Source: Oceanicola sp. (GTDB lineage Bacteria; Pseudomonadota; Alphaproteobacteria; Rhodobacterales; Rhodobacteraceae). Taken from it: 64,000 nt of DNA. Where the stretch lies: contig CP051231.1 of NCBI GenBank assembly GCA_017792405.1, positions 3,480,062-3,544,061 of the forward strand. The letters are read 5' to 3'. Shown here piece by piece: positions 27,176 through 36,153 of this stretch; positions within the stretch are counted from its first letter, which is position 1, and each line of letters opens with the position of its first letter. Both the position numbers and the translations under genes were made by a program. The notes under the pieces were generated by a model. The model was given only the letters and a program-made list of their open reading frames with translations. It was not told the DNA's origin and ran no database searches.

Positions 27176-27208
27176 GGGCGGCGCCGAGTGGGGCGGCGCC
27201 GCCCTTTT
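27176..27208 (+). terminator. serA terminator built from a tandem 15-bp duplication
   Basis: GAGTGGGGCGGCGCC occurs twice in a row (27171-27185, 27186-27200). The duplication creates a perfect 10-bp stem, GGGCGGCGCC (27176-27185) with GGCGCCGCCC (27195-27204), followed by TTTT. Confidence 0.82.
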
Positions 27209-27321
27209 GATTTCCACCGCAGGCAATTTCTTGCGCGGGAGGTTGACCCATTCCGTCGCCGTGGTATCCCCCGCCCACGGGCGATGCTGGCGCCCGGACA
27301 TCTGTAAAAGGTCGAAGCGGT

Positions 27322-28077
27322 ATGCGCGTTTACGCGATTGGCGACATCCATGGTCATCTGGACAAGCTGAAAGCTGTCCACGCCCTCATCGAGGCCGACC
27401 GCACACGCACGAGCGACAGCGAAGCGCTGGTGGTGCATGTCGGCGACCTCGTGGACAGGGGGCCGGATTCGGCTGGCGTGCTGGGTTACCTCGCCAAGGG
27501 CGTGGCGCAGGGCAAGCCCTGGGTGATCCTGAAGGGCAACCACGACCGGATGATGCGCCGCTTCCTCGAGCCGGACCGCTTGCGTGACCCGTCCCGCCCC
27601 GATCTGCACTGGCTGCAACCCAACATCGGCGGGCGCAGCACGCTGGAAAGCTACGGGATCGATACAGACCCGGCCCGCGGCAAGGAGGCGATCCACCGCG
27701 ATGCCCGTGCTGCCGTGCCCGAAGCCCACGTTGCGCTACTGGACGGCATGGCGACCCATCACCTGATGCCGGGGCTGTTCTTTGTGCATGCTGGCGTGCG
27801 GCCGGGCGTGGGTTTTGCCGATCAGGTCGAGGACGACCTTGTCTGGATCAGGGAGCCGTTTCTCTCTGACCCGCGCGATCACGGGCGGCTGGTTGTGCAT
27901 GGCCACAGCCCGGTGGCCGCCGCCACGCACTACGGCAACCGGCTGAACATCGACAGCGCGGCGGCCTATGGCGGGCCGCTCTCTGCGGTTGTGATCGAGG
28001 GCGAAGGTCTTTCGGTCTCGCTGCTGACCGAGACGGGCCGCAGCCCGCTTGTGCCGGTTCACGCTGCAATCGGCTGA
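27322..28077 (+). CDS. PPP-family metallophosphatase (serine/threonine phosphatase-like)
   Basis: The 251-residue cytoplasmic enzyme has the PPP signatures GDIHGHLDKL at residue 7, HVGDLVDRGPDS near 40, LKGNHDRMM near 73 and LVVHGHSPV near 195, giving a binuclear metal centre. The family includes PrpA/PrpB protein phosphatases and ApaH-like dinucleotide hydrolases; which applies here cannot be told. It has its own start after the serA terminator. Confidence 0.88.
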   Translation: MRVYAIGDIHGHLDKLKAVHALIEADRTRTSDSEALVVHVGDLVDRGPDSAGVLGYLAKGVAQGKPWVILKGNHDRMMRRFLEPDRLRDPSRPDLHWLQPNIGGRSTLESYGIDTDPARGKEAIHRDARAAVPEAHVALLDGMATHHLMPGLFFVHAGVRPGVGFADQVEDDLVWIREPFLSDPRDHGRLVVHGHSPVAAATHYGNRLNIDSAAAYGGPLSAVVIEGEGLSVSLLTETGRSPLVPVHAAIG

Positions 28078-28150
28078 GGGCCACCGCCCAAGGCTTTGCG
28101 GCCGCTCCCAACATTTGGGCCGCCTCCAATGGACGGCAGCCCCCTTCGCA

Positions 28151-28182
28151 AAGAGAAACCCCGGGCGCTTTCACGCCCGGGG
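28151..28182 (-). terminator. amtB terminator
   Basis: A perfect 9-bp stem, CCCCGGGCG (28159-28167) with CGCCCGGGG (28174-28182), has a 6-nt loop. On the minus strand it is followed by TTTCTCTTT. It lies 29 bp past the amtB stop, between convergent genes. Confidence 0.8.
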
Positions 28183-28211
28183 CTGGTTCACGACTGTCCC
28201 GGAAGGGGAGG

Positions 28212-29564
28212 TCAGCCTTTTGCGAACTCCGGATAGGCTTCCATGCCCAGCTCGGTGGTGTCGAGACCGGTGATCTCGTCTTCCTCGCTGACGCGGATGC
28301 CCATGATGGCCTTCAGGATGAACCAGATCACGCCGCTCACCACGAAGACGAAGATGCCCACGATCAGGATGGCTTTGATCTGCACACCGAGGGAGGCGTC
28401 ACCGTTGGTGATGCACACGGCCAGGGTGCCCCAGATGCCGGCGAAGAGGTGCACCGGGATGGCGCCCACAACGTCGTCGATCTTCAGTTTGTCGAGGAAC
28501 GGCACCGCGAAGACCACGATCACACCGCCCACGGCACCAATCAGGGTGGCCGCGCCAAGACCCGGGGTCAGCGGTTCAGCCGTGATCGACACGAGGCCGG
28601 CCAGAGCGCCGTTGAGCACCATCGTCAGATCGACTTTCTTGTAGAGGATCTGGGTCAGGACCATCGCCGCGAGAGCACCACCGGCAGCCGCCGTGTTGGT
28701 GTTGGCGAAGATGCGGGAGATGTCAGCCACGTTGCCTGCAGTGTCCATGTAGAGCTGCGAGCCGCCGTTGAAGCCGAACCAGCCGAGCCACAGGATGAAC
28801 GTACCCAGCGTGGCGAGGGTCAGGTTGGAACCGGGCATCGGATGCACGCGGCCGTCCTTGTACTTGCCAAGACGCGGGCCGAGGATGAGCGCACCAGCAA
28901 GGGCTGCCCAGCCACCGGTAGAGTGCACCACGGTCGAACCGGCGAAGTCGAGGAAGTCGGTCACGCCCTCGGCGCCGGGCGCCAGGAAGCCGCCGCCCCA
29001 TTTCCAGGAAGCCTGGATCGGGTAGATGAACGCGGTCAGCAGGATCACGAAGATCAGGAAGGGCCACAGTTTGATGCGCTCAGCCAGAGTGCCCGAAACG
29101 ATCGAAGCGGTGGTGGCACAGAACATCAGCTGGAAGAAGAAGTCGGAGCCGACGGAGGCATAGGTCAGGTCGGTTTCCGTTTCAGCCAGGCCAACGGCTT
29201 CAAGCACGGCAGGGCCGAAGGCACCGAGGTAGCCCTCGGAGATCCAGCCATCGCCGGGGTACATCAGGTTGTAGCCGACGAGGTAGTAGGCGAGCGAGGC
29301 GATCGAGAAGAGCGCCATGTTCTTGGTCAGCTGCATCGTCACGTTCTTCTGGCGCACGAGGCCGGCCTCGAGCATCGAGAAGCCCGCAGCCATCCAGAAC
29401 ACCAAGAAGCCGGTGACGAGGAACATGAAGGTGGTGAAGATATAGCCGATTTCGCCATTGGGCGGCGTCATGTCGGCTTCGGCCTCCTGCGCGAAACCCA
29501 TGGCGGGCAGCGCGATCGCTGCCGTCAGGGCCGCGGCGGCCGGGATATATTTGCGGAATTGCAT
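28212..29564 (-). CDS. amtB: Ammonium transporter
   Basis: The 450-residue inner-membrane channel has an N-terminal signal-like segment (cleavage near GFAQEAE) and eleven hydrophobic helices. The pore twin histidines are in TVVHSTGGWA and PVHLFAGIWG; the external binding and gate region (FFFQLMFCATTASIVSGTLAER) is intact. It conducts ammonium/ammonia and is blocked by non-uridylylated GlnK. It lies 28 bp downstream of glnK in the classic glnK-amtB unit; the PII-modifying GlnD is encoded at 39.4-42.2 kb. Confidence 0.97.
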   Translation of the reverse strand: MQFRKYIPAAAALTAAIALPAMGFAQEAEADMTPPNGEIGYIFTTFMFLVTGFLVFWMAAGFSMLEAGLVRQKNVTMQLTKNMALFSIASLAYYLVGYNLMYPGDGWISEGYLGAFGPAVLEAVGLAETETDLTYASVGSDFFFQLMFCATTASIVSGTLAERIKLWPFLIFVILLTAFIYPIQASWKWGGGFLAPGAEGVTDFLDFAGSTVVHSTGGWAALAGALILGPRLGKYKDGRVHPMPGSNLTLATLGTFILWLGWFGFNGGSQLYMDTAGNVADISRIFANTNTAAAGGALAAMVLTQILYKKVDLTMVLNGALAGLVSITAEPLTPGLGAATLIGAVGGVIVVFAVPFLDKLKIDDVVGAIPVHLFAGIWGTLAVCITNGDASLGVQIKAILIVGIFVFVVSGVIWFILKAIMGIRVSEEDEITGLDTTELGMEAYPEFAKG

Positions 29565-29592
29565 CTTGTCAGAGTCCCCTATCTGTCCGCGC

Positions 29593-29931
29593 TCAAAGCG
29601 CTTCGTCGTTGGTTTCGCCGGTGCGGACGCGCACGGCCTGGTTCACATCCAGGACGAAGATCTTGCCGTCGCCGATCTTGTCGGTCTTCGCGGTGGTCTG
29701 GATCGTCTCCACCACCTGGTCGGCCATGGCGGCGGAGACCACGATCTCCAGCTTGACCTTGGGCACGAAGTTCACGGCATATTCGGCGCCGCGGTAGATT
29801 TCGGTGTGGCCGGACTGAGAGCCGAAGCCCTTGATCTCGGTCACCATCATTCCGCGCACGCCGATGGCGGTCAGCGCCTCGCGGACCTCCTCCAGCTTGA
29901 ACGGCTTGATAGCTGCAATGATGAGTTTCAC
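29593..29931 (-). CDS. glnK: Nitrogen regulatory PII protein
   Basis: The 112-residue trimeric signal protein begins MKLIIAAIKPFKLEEVREAL. The T-loop is intact with the uridylylation site Tyr51 (GHTEIYRGAEY) and the C-terminal signature KIFVLDVNQAVRVRTGE. The GTG start at 29931 follows AAGGAAGGGGA; longer frames upstream are not homologous. Pairing with amtB marks it as the GlnK type. It binds ATP, ADP and 2-oxoglutarate and controls AmtB. Confidence 0.97.
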   Translation of the reverse strand: MKLIIAAIKPFKLEEVREALTAIGVRGMMVTEIKGFGSQSGHTEIYRGAEYAVNFVPKVKLEIVVSAAMADQVVETIQTTAKTDKIGDGKIFVLDVNQAVRVRTGETNDEAL

Positions 29932-30051
29932 GTTTGTCCCCTTCCTTTGTGCCAGGCGCAGCCCTGGCGGGTTCACGGCCACAGTCACAGCCTGCCTGCC
30001 CGTTGGCATCAAGCGAGGGCGCACTATCGCGCCTGCGGATTCAGCAGGCGG

Positions 30052-30070
30052 TTGCACAATTTTTGCACAA
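30052..30070. promoter_or_regulatory. Phased TTGCACAA direct repeats, glnK / PBP1A intergenic region
   Basis: TTGCACAA occurs at 30052-30059 and 30063-30070, 11 bp apart, with a third weaker copy (TTGCTCAA) at 30081. The region lies between the divergent glnK and PBP1A genes, 120 bp upstream of each start. Possible regulator site; it does not match the NtrC palindrome well. Confidence 0.35.
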
Positions 30071-30188
30071 ATTAATCTCTTTGCTCAAAAAGTAGGCGGC
30101 ATGAAAAATCGGCGATGTCGCGCGGTCTTGTCTCCCCTTTTCGAGTCCCCACCTCTATGCTGCGCGGAAAAATGCGAGCGAGGCACGC

Positions 30189-32453
30189 ATGAGCGGTAAC
30201 GGACGAAAGAAGACGCCCTTGGTGGCGGAGAAGCGCTATTCCGGCGCGACGCCCACCAAAACGGCGGCACCCAAGAAGGCCAAGGCCCCCAAGAAGAAAC
30301 GCGCGCCGCGCGCCAAGCGGCCCGCGCCAAAGGGTGTGCTGGGCTGGGTTGCGCGGATCACCCGCTTCTTCATGCGGGTCATCTGGGGTGTCACGTGGCG
30401 CATGGGCGTGGTCGTGGGCCTCATCGTGGCCGGGGCCGTGGGCTACTTTTACACCACCCTCCCCGAAGATGTGACCGCCCTCCTCGACGCCCGCACGCGC
30501 GGTTCGGTGACCATGCTCGACCGGGACGGCAAGGTGTATGCTTGGCGGGGTGAGACCTATGGCGGCCCGATCCGAGTCGAAAACGTTTCGCCCCATCTGA
30601 AAAACGCCGTGGTCGCGACCGAGGACAAGCGGTTCTACCGCCACTTCGGCGTCAGCCCGCGCGGCATTGCATCCGCGATCCGGATCAACCTCTCTGAGGG
30701 GCGCGGCCCCCTCTCCGGCCATGGCGGCTCCACGCTTACCCAGCAGACGGCAAAGCTGCTTTGTCTAGGCATCCCCTACGACGAGGGCGCGTGGGAGAGC
30801 GAGGCCGCCTATGAGGCCGACTGCCGCGAGACCACTCTGTGGCGCAAGGTCAAGGAGATGATCTACTCCATGGCGCTGGAGACCCGCTACACCAAGAACG
30901 AGGTGCTGGCGATCTACCTGAACCGCGCCTATCTCGGCGCCTCGTCGCGCGGGTTCGCCGCCGCCTCGCAGCGCTATTTCGGGATTGCCGCAAAAGATCT
31001 GAACCCGGCCCAGGCCGCGATGCTGGCGGGCCTGCTCGTGGCCCCCACCCGCTATGCCCCGACCTCCGACCTCGAGCGCAGTCAGGCCCGCGCGGCCACG
31101 GTGCTGAAGCTGATGCAGGAGCAGGGCTACATCTCGATGGCCGAGCGCGAGGAGTTCACCAATAACCCTGCCACCCTCAGCGAGGCCGCACAGGCTCGCG
31201 CGGGCGGCTACTTTGCCGATTGGGTGATGGATACCGGCCCCGACTTTCTGACCAAGGACACCACAGAGGACGTGGTTCTGAAAACCACCCTCGACCAGCG
31301 CATCCAACGAGCCGCCGAGGAGGCGATGAAGGAAATCTTCGCCACCAAGGTGAGGGAAGGCTCCGCCGCTCAGGCCGCCGTGGTGGTGATGAGCGCCGAC
31401 GGTGCCGTGCGCGCGATGGTGGGCGGCCGGCAGACCAAGGTGACCGGCGCGTTCAACCGCGCGACTATGGCGAAGCGGCAGACGGGCTCCAGCTTCAAAC
31501 CCTTCGTCTATGCCGCCGCTCTGGACCTTGGCTACACGCCCAACGCGACCGTGGTGGACGAGCCGATCACCATCAACGTGCCCGGCTCGGGCGCCTACAG
31601 CCCCAAGAACTACGATCGCAAGTTTCATGGCCGGGTCACGCTGACCGAGGCGCTGGCCCACAGTTACAACATCCCCGCCGTGAAGGTCTCGGAAGCCGTG
31701 GGCCGCGAAAACGTGCGCAATATCGCAGAAGATTTCGGGATCGAGAGCGACCTTGCGGCAGGCCCGGCTCTGGCGCTCGGGGCTTCGGAGTCCTCACTGC
31801 TGGAGATGGCGGGTGCCTATGCGGGCATCCTGAACGGCGGCACCTCGGTCACGCCCTACGGCATCCTAGAGCTGCGCCTGAAGGGCGATGACGAGCCGCT
31901 CATGGGTCAAGGCGGCGGCCTCGGCGAGCGGGTGATCACCGAGGAGGCCGCACGCTACCTCGTGTACATGATGACCCAGACCATCGAGCAGGGCACCGGC
32001 CGCCGCGCCGATATCGGCCGCCCGGCGGCAGGCAAGACCGGGACCACCAACTCTGCGCGCGATGCGTGGTTCCTTGGCTTCACCGCCGACTACGTGGTGG
32101 GCGTGTGGATGGGCTACGATGACAACACGCCGCTCACTGGCGTCACCGGCGGCGGCCTGCCCGCCGATATCTGGCGCGAGGTGATGGTGCGGGTGAACGA
32201 GGGGCTACCAGTGCATGAACTGCCCATGCTCATCCCCCAGCGCGCCCAGCCGCAGGTCAGCCAGACCCAGCCACCGCCCGAGCAGACGGCGCGGGAACAG
32301 ACCGAGGCCGAGATCCGTGCGGCCGAGCGTGCCCGCAGGCAGGCCGAGCGCGAGGCGCAACGGCAACAACGCCAGCAGCGGCGCCGTCAGAACGGCGATG
32401 TGGCGGAGCGGATATTGGAGGATGTGCTCTGCGGCCTGCTGGGCTGCCGCTGA
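30189..32453 (+). CDS. Penicillin-binding protein 1A (bifunctional transglycosylase/transpeptidase)
   Basis: The 754-residue peptidoglycan synthase has a Lys/Ala-rich cytoplasmic tail (residues 1-50), a membrane anchor at about 70-90, and a GT51 domain with catalytic EDKRFYRHFG (Glu145) and GGSTLTQQTAK. The class A transpeptidase domain has SSFK (Ser434-Lys437), SYN and KTGTTN (Lys616). The C-terminal 60 residues are a Gln/Arg/Glu-rich coil ending in CGLLGCR. It is best called a PBP1A/PBP1C-like mrcA-type protein. Confidence 0.94.
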   Translation: MSGNGRKKTPLVAEKRYSGATPTKTAAPKKAKAPKKKRAPRAKRPAPKGVLGWVARITRFFMRVIWGVTWRMGVVVGLIVAGAVGYFYTTLPEDVTALLDARTRGSVTMLDRDGKVYAWRGETYGGPIRVENVSPHLKNAVVATEDKRFYRHFGVSPRGIASAIRINLSEGRGPLSGHGGSTLTQQTAKLLCLGIPYDEGAWESEAAYEADCRETTLWRKVKEMIYSMALETRYTKNEVLAIYLNRAYLGASSRGFAAASQRYFGIAAKDLNPAQAAMLAGLLVAPTRYAPTSDLERSQARAATVLKLMQEQGYISMAEREEFTNNPATLSEAAQARAGGYFADWVMDTGPDFLTKDTTEDVVLKTTLDQRIQRAAEEAMKEIFATKVREGSAAQAAVVVMSADGAVRAMVGGRQTKVTGAFNRATMAKRQTGSSFKPFVYAAALDLGYTPNATVVDEPITINVPGSGAYSPKNYDRKFHGRVTLTEALAHSYNIPAVKVSEAVGRENVRNIAEDFGIESDLAAGPALALGASESSLLEMAGAYAGILNGGTSVTPYGILELRLKGDDEPLMGQGGGLGERVITEEAARYLVYMMTQTIEQGTGRRADIGRPAAGKTGTTNSARDAWFLGFTADYVVGVWMGYDDNTPLTGVTGGGLPADIWREVMVRVNEGLPVHELPMLIPQRAQPQVSQTQPPPEQTAREQTEAEIRAAERARRQAEREAQRQQRQQRRRQNGDVAERILEDVLCGLLGCR

Positions 32454-32457
32454 CAGA

Positions 32458-32883
32458 TCAGTCTGTGGCTGTGGCGGCATCGGCAGGCGGGGCCGCTGGC
32501 ACCGCCTCGGCCTCAGCGGTTTCCGACAGTATCGGGCACCGCTCGTAGCGGAAGGCATAGCCGTTCCACGCGAGGATCAGCCCGCCCTCCGCGCCCTCCA
32601 TGAAGAGCGCGCGCTCGGTCCATTGAAAGTTGGGATTGGCGCCCTCGCACTCCATGTCGAAGAGCTGGGCGTTCATGTCGCGCACGTTGACGGGGTTCAG
32701 CATCTTGCAGGTGCCGCTGAGGCCGTGAAACACGCCATCCTCGATCCGCAGGAAGCCCTCGGCCCCGTCACCAGCCTCGCAATCGGCCTCCGGGCTGGCG
32801 CGATACCGGCCCTCCACCTCCAGCGCCATTGCAGGGGTCGCGGCAAAGGCAAGCGCCAGGCCCAGAAGGCGCAACGCCCTCAC
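32458..32883 (-). CDS. Secreted hypothetical protein downstream of mlaC
   Basis: The 141-residue protein has a signal peptide (cleavage near TPAMA). The mature part has four Cys (EADCEAGD, SGTCKML, DMECEGA, ERCPIL), likely two disulfides, and an Ala/Pro-rich tail. GTG start inside the mlaC stop (GTGA, 4-nt overlap), so it is translated with mlaC and may belong to the same envelope-lipid pathway. Family not recognised. Confidence 0.7.
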   Translation of the reverse strand: MRALRLLGLALAFAATPAMALEVEGRYRASPEADCEAGDGAEGFLRIEDGVFHGLSGTCKMLNPVNVRDMNAQLFDMECEGANPNFQWTERALFMEGAEGGLILAWNGYAFRYERCPILSETAEAEAVPAAPPADAATATD

Positions 32884-33509
32884 GCGCGTTTGAGATCCGC
32901 GATCAGCGCGTCGATCTTGCCACCGCGCCGGTCGAGCATCGCCCCGATTTCGGTGCGCTCGGTCAGCAGCATGTTCACATCGGCGATGAAGAGGTTGAAG
33001 AACTTGTGGCTCCCGCTCTTGTCGCTGACGAAGAAGGTCACATCGAACGGCGCACTGCCGCGCAGAACCGCCTTAGTATCGACCTCGATCCAGTTCTTCA
33101 CGCTGCGGGCGCCCTTCACCTCGATCCGGCCACCGATGAACTCGCGGAACCGCCGCCCGTATTTGCGGGAGATGTAGCCGGAGAACGCCTGAGTGTAGGC
33201 CTGCATCTGCGCCTTCGAGGCACTGCGGGCCGCGGAGCCAAGCGAGTAGAATGAGATGTAGTTGAGATCCGAGTAGCGAACGAAGATGCGCTGGAAATCG
33301 CCATACATCGCCCGTTCGGACTTGCCCGAAGCGATCACCTTGTTGATGTCGTTGACCGCCGCCGTCACCAGTTGCTGCGATGCACCGGCCGAAAGCGCAA
33401 AAGCCTCGCGCGGCAGGGCCAGCGCGGACGCGGTCAGCGCTGCGGCTCCGGTCAGAAGGCTGCGCCGGGTCAGGATGCCGGTGTCATTGGCCGCCGTAAA
33501 AGTCTTCAT
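32880..33509 (-). CDS. mlaC: Phospholipid-binding periplasmic protein MlaC (Ttg2D family)
   Basis: The 209-residue periplasmic shuttle moves phospholipid between MlaA at the outer membrane and an inner-membrane ABC system. The N-terminus has a twin-arginine type signal (ILTRRSLLTGAAALTASAL). The mature region shows the Tgt2/MlaC pattern (FSGYISRKYGRRFREF and FFNLFIADVNML). The start at MKTFTAAN is chosen to place the signal correctly; it overlaps the mlaA end by 26 nt. The ABC components MlaFED are not in the window. Confidence 0.86.
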   Translation of the reverse strand: MKTFTAANDTGILTRRSLLTGAAALTASALALPREAFALSAGASQQLVTAAVNDINKVIASGKSERAMYGDFQRIFVRYSDLNYISFYSLGSAARSASKAQMQAYTQAFSGYISRKYGRRFREFIGGRIEVKGARSVKNWIEVDTKAVLRGSAPFDVTFFVSDKSGSHKFFNLFIADVNMLLTERTEIGAMLDRRGGKIDALIADLKRA

Positions 33510-34254
33510 AGGAATCGTAAACCTCGTCTGCCTCTGCTTCTGCCGACGCCGTATCGCCGGCCTGTCCCCTGCGGTTCTGCAGGTAAATGATCCGCGCCTG
33601 AGCGTAGCTGTCTGCACTGTCATATAGAACAGAATCGACGGTTTCCGAATACTTTGCCCGATCACCGGCGCGTGAGAGAACCTTCACACCCGCGATTTTT
33701 CTCTGGTCTTCCGCCTTGATGACACCCTGCAGCGGGTTGAGCACGGTATCGAGGATTTTGCCCGCCACGTCCCGCTCGGTCGACGGGCCGAGGATGGGCA
33801 GCTCGATGTAGGCGCCCTCTGGCACGCCATGCTTGGCAAGGGTCAGGCCAAAGTCGGTTGCATCGTCGTGAAGGCCGATCTTGGTGGCCGGATCGAACAG
33901 GCCACCAACGCCGACGGTCGTGTTCACAACCACGCGCCAGAAATTGCGCATGGCGCTTTCCATGTTGCCTTGCAGCAGGTGGTTCATCATGTAGCTGGGC
34001 TGGCTGAAGTTGGTCGAGAGGTTCGACAGGCCCTGCGTCACCGGCTCCGGAATGGCCTTGCCGATCCCGCCGCCCTTGCCACCGCCAAAGGTGCGATCCA
34101 CCCCCTTGTTGAAGGCATGAACCTTGCGGTTCTGCTTCTCGTAGGGGTCAAAGATCGCCTCACCTGAAGTGTTGGGCGTGCAGCCCGCCAAGAGGGCGGC
34201 GAGGGTCAGTAGCAGAACGGTCCCGCTGCGGCGGAGGTTGGGTCGATGAAACAA
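33484..34254 (-). CDS. mlaA: Outer-membrane lipoprotein MlaA (VacJ)
   Basis: The 256-residue lipoprotein removes phospholipids from the outer leaflet of the outer membrane. The lipobox is LAALLAGC (Cys25). Family motifs are FDPYEKQNRKVHAFN, NFWRVVVNTTVGVGGLFDPA and LTLAKHGVPEGAYIELPILGPS. The start codon is TTG at 34254: an in-frame stop lies four codons upstream and no ATG precedes the signal peptide. It is co-transcribed with mlaC and diverges from the type I secretion genes. Confidence 0.92.
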   Translation of the reverse strand: MFHRPNLRRSGTVLLLTLAALLAGCTPNTSGEAIFDPYEKQNRKVHAFNKGVDRTFGGGKGGGIGKAIPEPVTQGLSNLSTNFSQPSYMMNHLLQGNMESAMRNFWRVVVNTTVGVGGLFDPATKIGLHDDATDFGLTLAKHGVPEGAYIELPILGPSTERDVAGKILDTVLNPLQGVIKAEDQRKIAGVKVLSRAGDRAKYSETVDSVLYDSADSYAQARIIYLQNRRGQAGDTASAEAEADEVYDSYEDFYGGQ

Positions 34255-34416
34255 TGGAATTCTCTACCAGTTATTCGTATCTTGGCGCTTACAGTGGGCG
34301 GGCAAGATCATGCTCGCGTCTTCGGGGCAGAATAGCCGTCGCGGCTGTGGGTCACAACCGGCGGAAGGCGGCAGGCCTGAAGGCAATGCGCGGGCGGGAG
34401 AAGGAGAGCGACGGAT

Positions 34417-36153
34417 ATGCGCATGTCCGATACGGCAAAAGGGCTGGCCGAGCTGCGCGCCGCCCGCGCCAAGGCACGTGGCCTGTTTCATTCGGTCTTT
34501 CTGTTCTCGATCTTCGTCAACCTGCTGATGCTCACCGGCCCGCTCTTCATGTTGCAGGTCTACGACCGGGTTCTTGGCTCAAGGTCTGAAGAAACGCTGG
34601 CCGCCCTTTTCGTTCTGGTCGCCTTCCTGTTCCTGATGATGGGCTTGCTCGATTATGCCCGGGGCCGGGTGATGGCGCGGGTCGCAGCGCGGTTTCAGCG
34701 CGACGTGGAGGGGCGCGTATTTTCGGCCGTTCTGGCCGCCGAGAGCCGCTCACCCGGCAATGAACTGGCCGCGAGCGGCCTGCGGGACCTCGACAGCGTG
34801 CAGCGGTTCTTCGCTTCACCCACACTATTGGCGATCTTCGACGCTCCGTGGACACCGCTCTTCATCGCCGCGATCTTCCTGTTTCACCCCGCGCTCGGTC
34901 TGCTTGCGGTCGGCGGCGGCGCGGTGCTTGTGGCCGTAACCCTGCTGAACCAGACCCGCACCCGCCGCCCCGCACTTGAGGCCGCAGGCCAACGCGAAGC
35001 GACCGAGCGGATGGCCGACCAGATGCGTACCGAAGCCGAGACCATCCAGTCTCTCGGCATGCGCGGCTCCACCTTTGCCCGCTGGCAGAACGCCCGGCAG
35101 GCCTCGTCCGATCGCGCTTTGGTGGCGTCCGACCGGGCGGGCGGATATGGCACCACGACCCGCACCCTGCGCCTTTTTCTGCAATCGGCCATGCTCGCAC
35201 TCGGGGCATATCTCGTTCTCCAAGGCTCACTGACGGCAGGGCAAATGATTGCTGGTTCCATCCTGCTCGGCCGCGCCCTTGCCCCCATCGAGCAGCTCAT
35301 CGGCCAGTGGGAAACTGCGAGCCGCGCCTCCAAGGGGTGGAAATCGCTTGGCCAGCTTCTTACCGCCGTGCAGGCCGAGAAACCCCGCACCGAACTGCCC
35401 ACGCCGCGCGCCTTGCTCGATGTGAGCCAAGCCACTGTCGTGCCACCCGGCGAGAGCCAGGCTTCGCTTCGGATGATCAGCTTCCGGCTCGAACCGGGTC
35501 AGGCGATGGGGGTGATCGGGCAGTCGGGCGCGGGCAAGAGCACGCTGGCCCGAGCGCTCACCGGTGTCTGGCCCACAGCGGGTGGGCGCATCCGGCTCGA
35601 TGGCGCCTCGCTCGACCAATACGACCCGGACACGCTTGGCCGATACATCGGCTACCTGCCGCAGCGAGTAACCCTGTTCGAGGGCACCATTGCCGAGAAC
35701 ATCGCCCGGCTGTCGCCACAGCCCAACGCCGAAGCCGTGGTTGCCGCCGCCAAGAAGGCCGCCGCTCACGACATGATCGTCAAGCTGCCGAACGGCTACG
35801 ACACGCCTGTCGCCGCCGCAGGTGGTCGGCTCTCCGGCGGGCAGGTGCAGCGCATCGGGCTGGCGCGCGCGCTCTACGGTGACCCGGTCATTCTGGTGCT
35901 GGATGAGCCCAACTCCAACCTCGACAATGATGGCTCGGAGGCCCTTAACAAGGCGATCCGCGCGATGAAGGCCGCCAAGAAATCGGTGTTGATCATGGCC
36001 CACCGCCCGGCGGCGATTCAGGAGTGCGACGTGCTCATGGTGCTTGATGGCGGTCTGCGAAAGGCCTTTGGCCCGCGTGATGAGGTGATGAAGCAGATGG
36101 TGAAGAACCACGCCGAGATTTCGCGCTCCACCGGCAAGGGAGGCGTGACATGA
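34417..36153 (+). CDS. Type I secretion ABC transporter, permease/ATPase (PrtD family)
   Basis: The 578-residue inner-membrane exporter has six membrane helices in the first 300 residues. The nucleotide-binding domain has Walker [10 protein letters not shown] (about residues 367-375), Q-loop [11 protein letters not shown], signature [16 protein letters not shown] and Walker B VILVLDEP. There is no N-terminal peptidase C39 domain, so the cargo should use a C-terminal signal, as for RTX proteins. An alternative ATG lies two codons in. It overlaps its adaptor gene by ATGA. No RTX substrate or TolC-type gene is adjacent. Confidence 0.93.
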   Translation: MRMSDTAKGLAELRAARAKARGLFHSVFLFSIFVNLLMLTGPLFMLQVYDRVLGSRSEETLAALFVLVAFLFLMMGLLDYARGRVMARVAARFQRDVEGRVFSAVLAAESRSPGNELAASGLRDLDSVQRFFASPTLLAIFDAPWTPLFIAAIFLFHPALGLLAVGGGAVLVAVTLLNQTRTRRPALEAAGQREATERMADQMRTEAETIQSLGMRGSTFARWQNARQASSDRALVASDRAGGYGTTTRTLRLFLQSAMLALGAYLVLQGSLTAGQMIAGSILLGRALAPIEQLIGQWETASRASKGWKSLGQLLTAVQAEKPRTELPTPRALLDVSQATVVPPGESQASLRMISFRLEPGQAMGVIGQSGAGKSTLARALTGVWPTAGGRIRLDGASLDQYDPDTLGRYIGYLPQRVTLFEGTIAENIARLSPQPNAEAVVAAAKKAAAHDMIVKLPNGYDTPVAAAGGRLSGGQVQRIGLARALYGDPVILVLDEPNSNLDNDGSEALNKAIRAMKAAKKSVLIMAHRPAAIQECDVLMVLDGGLRKAFGPRDEVMKQMVKNHAEISRSTGKGGVT

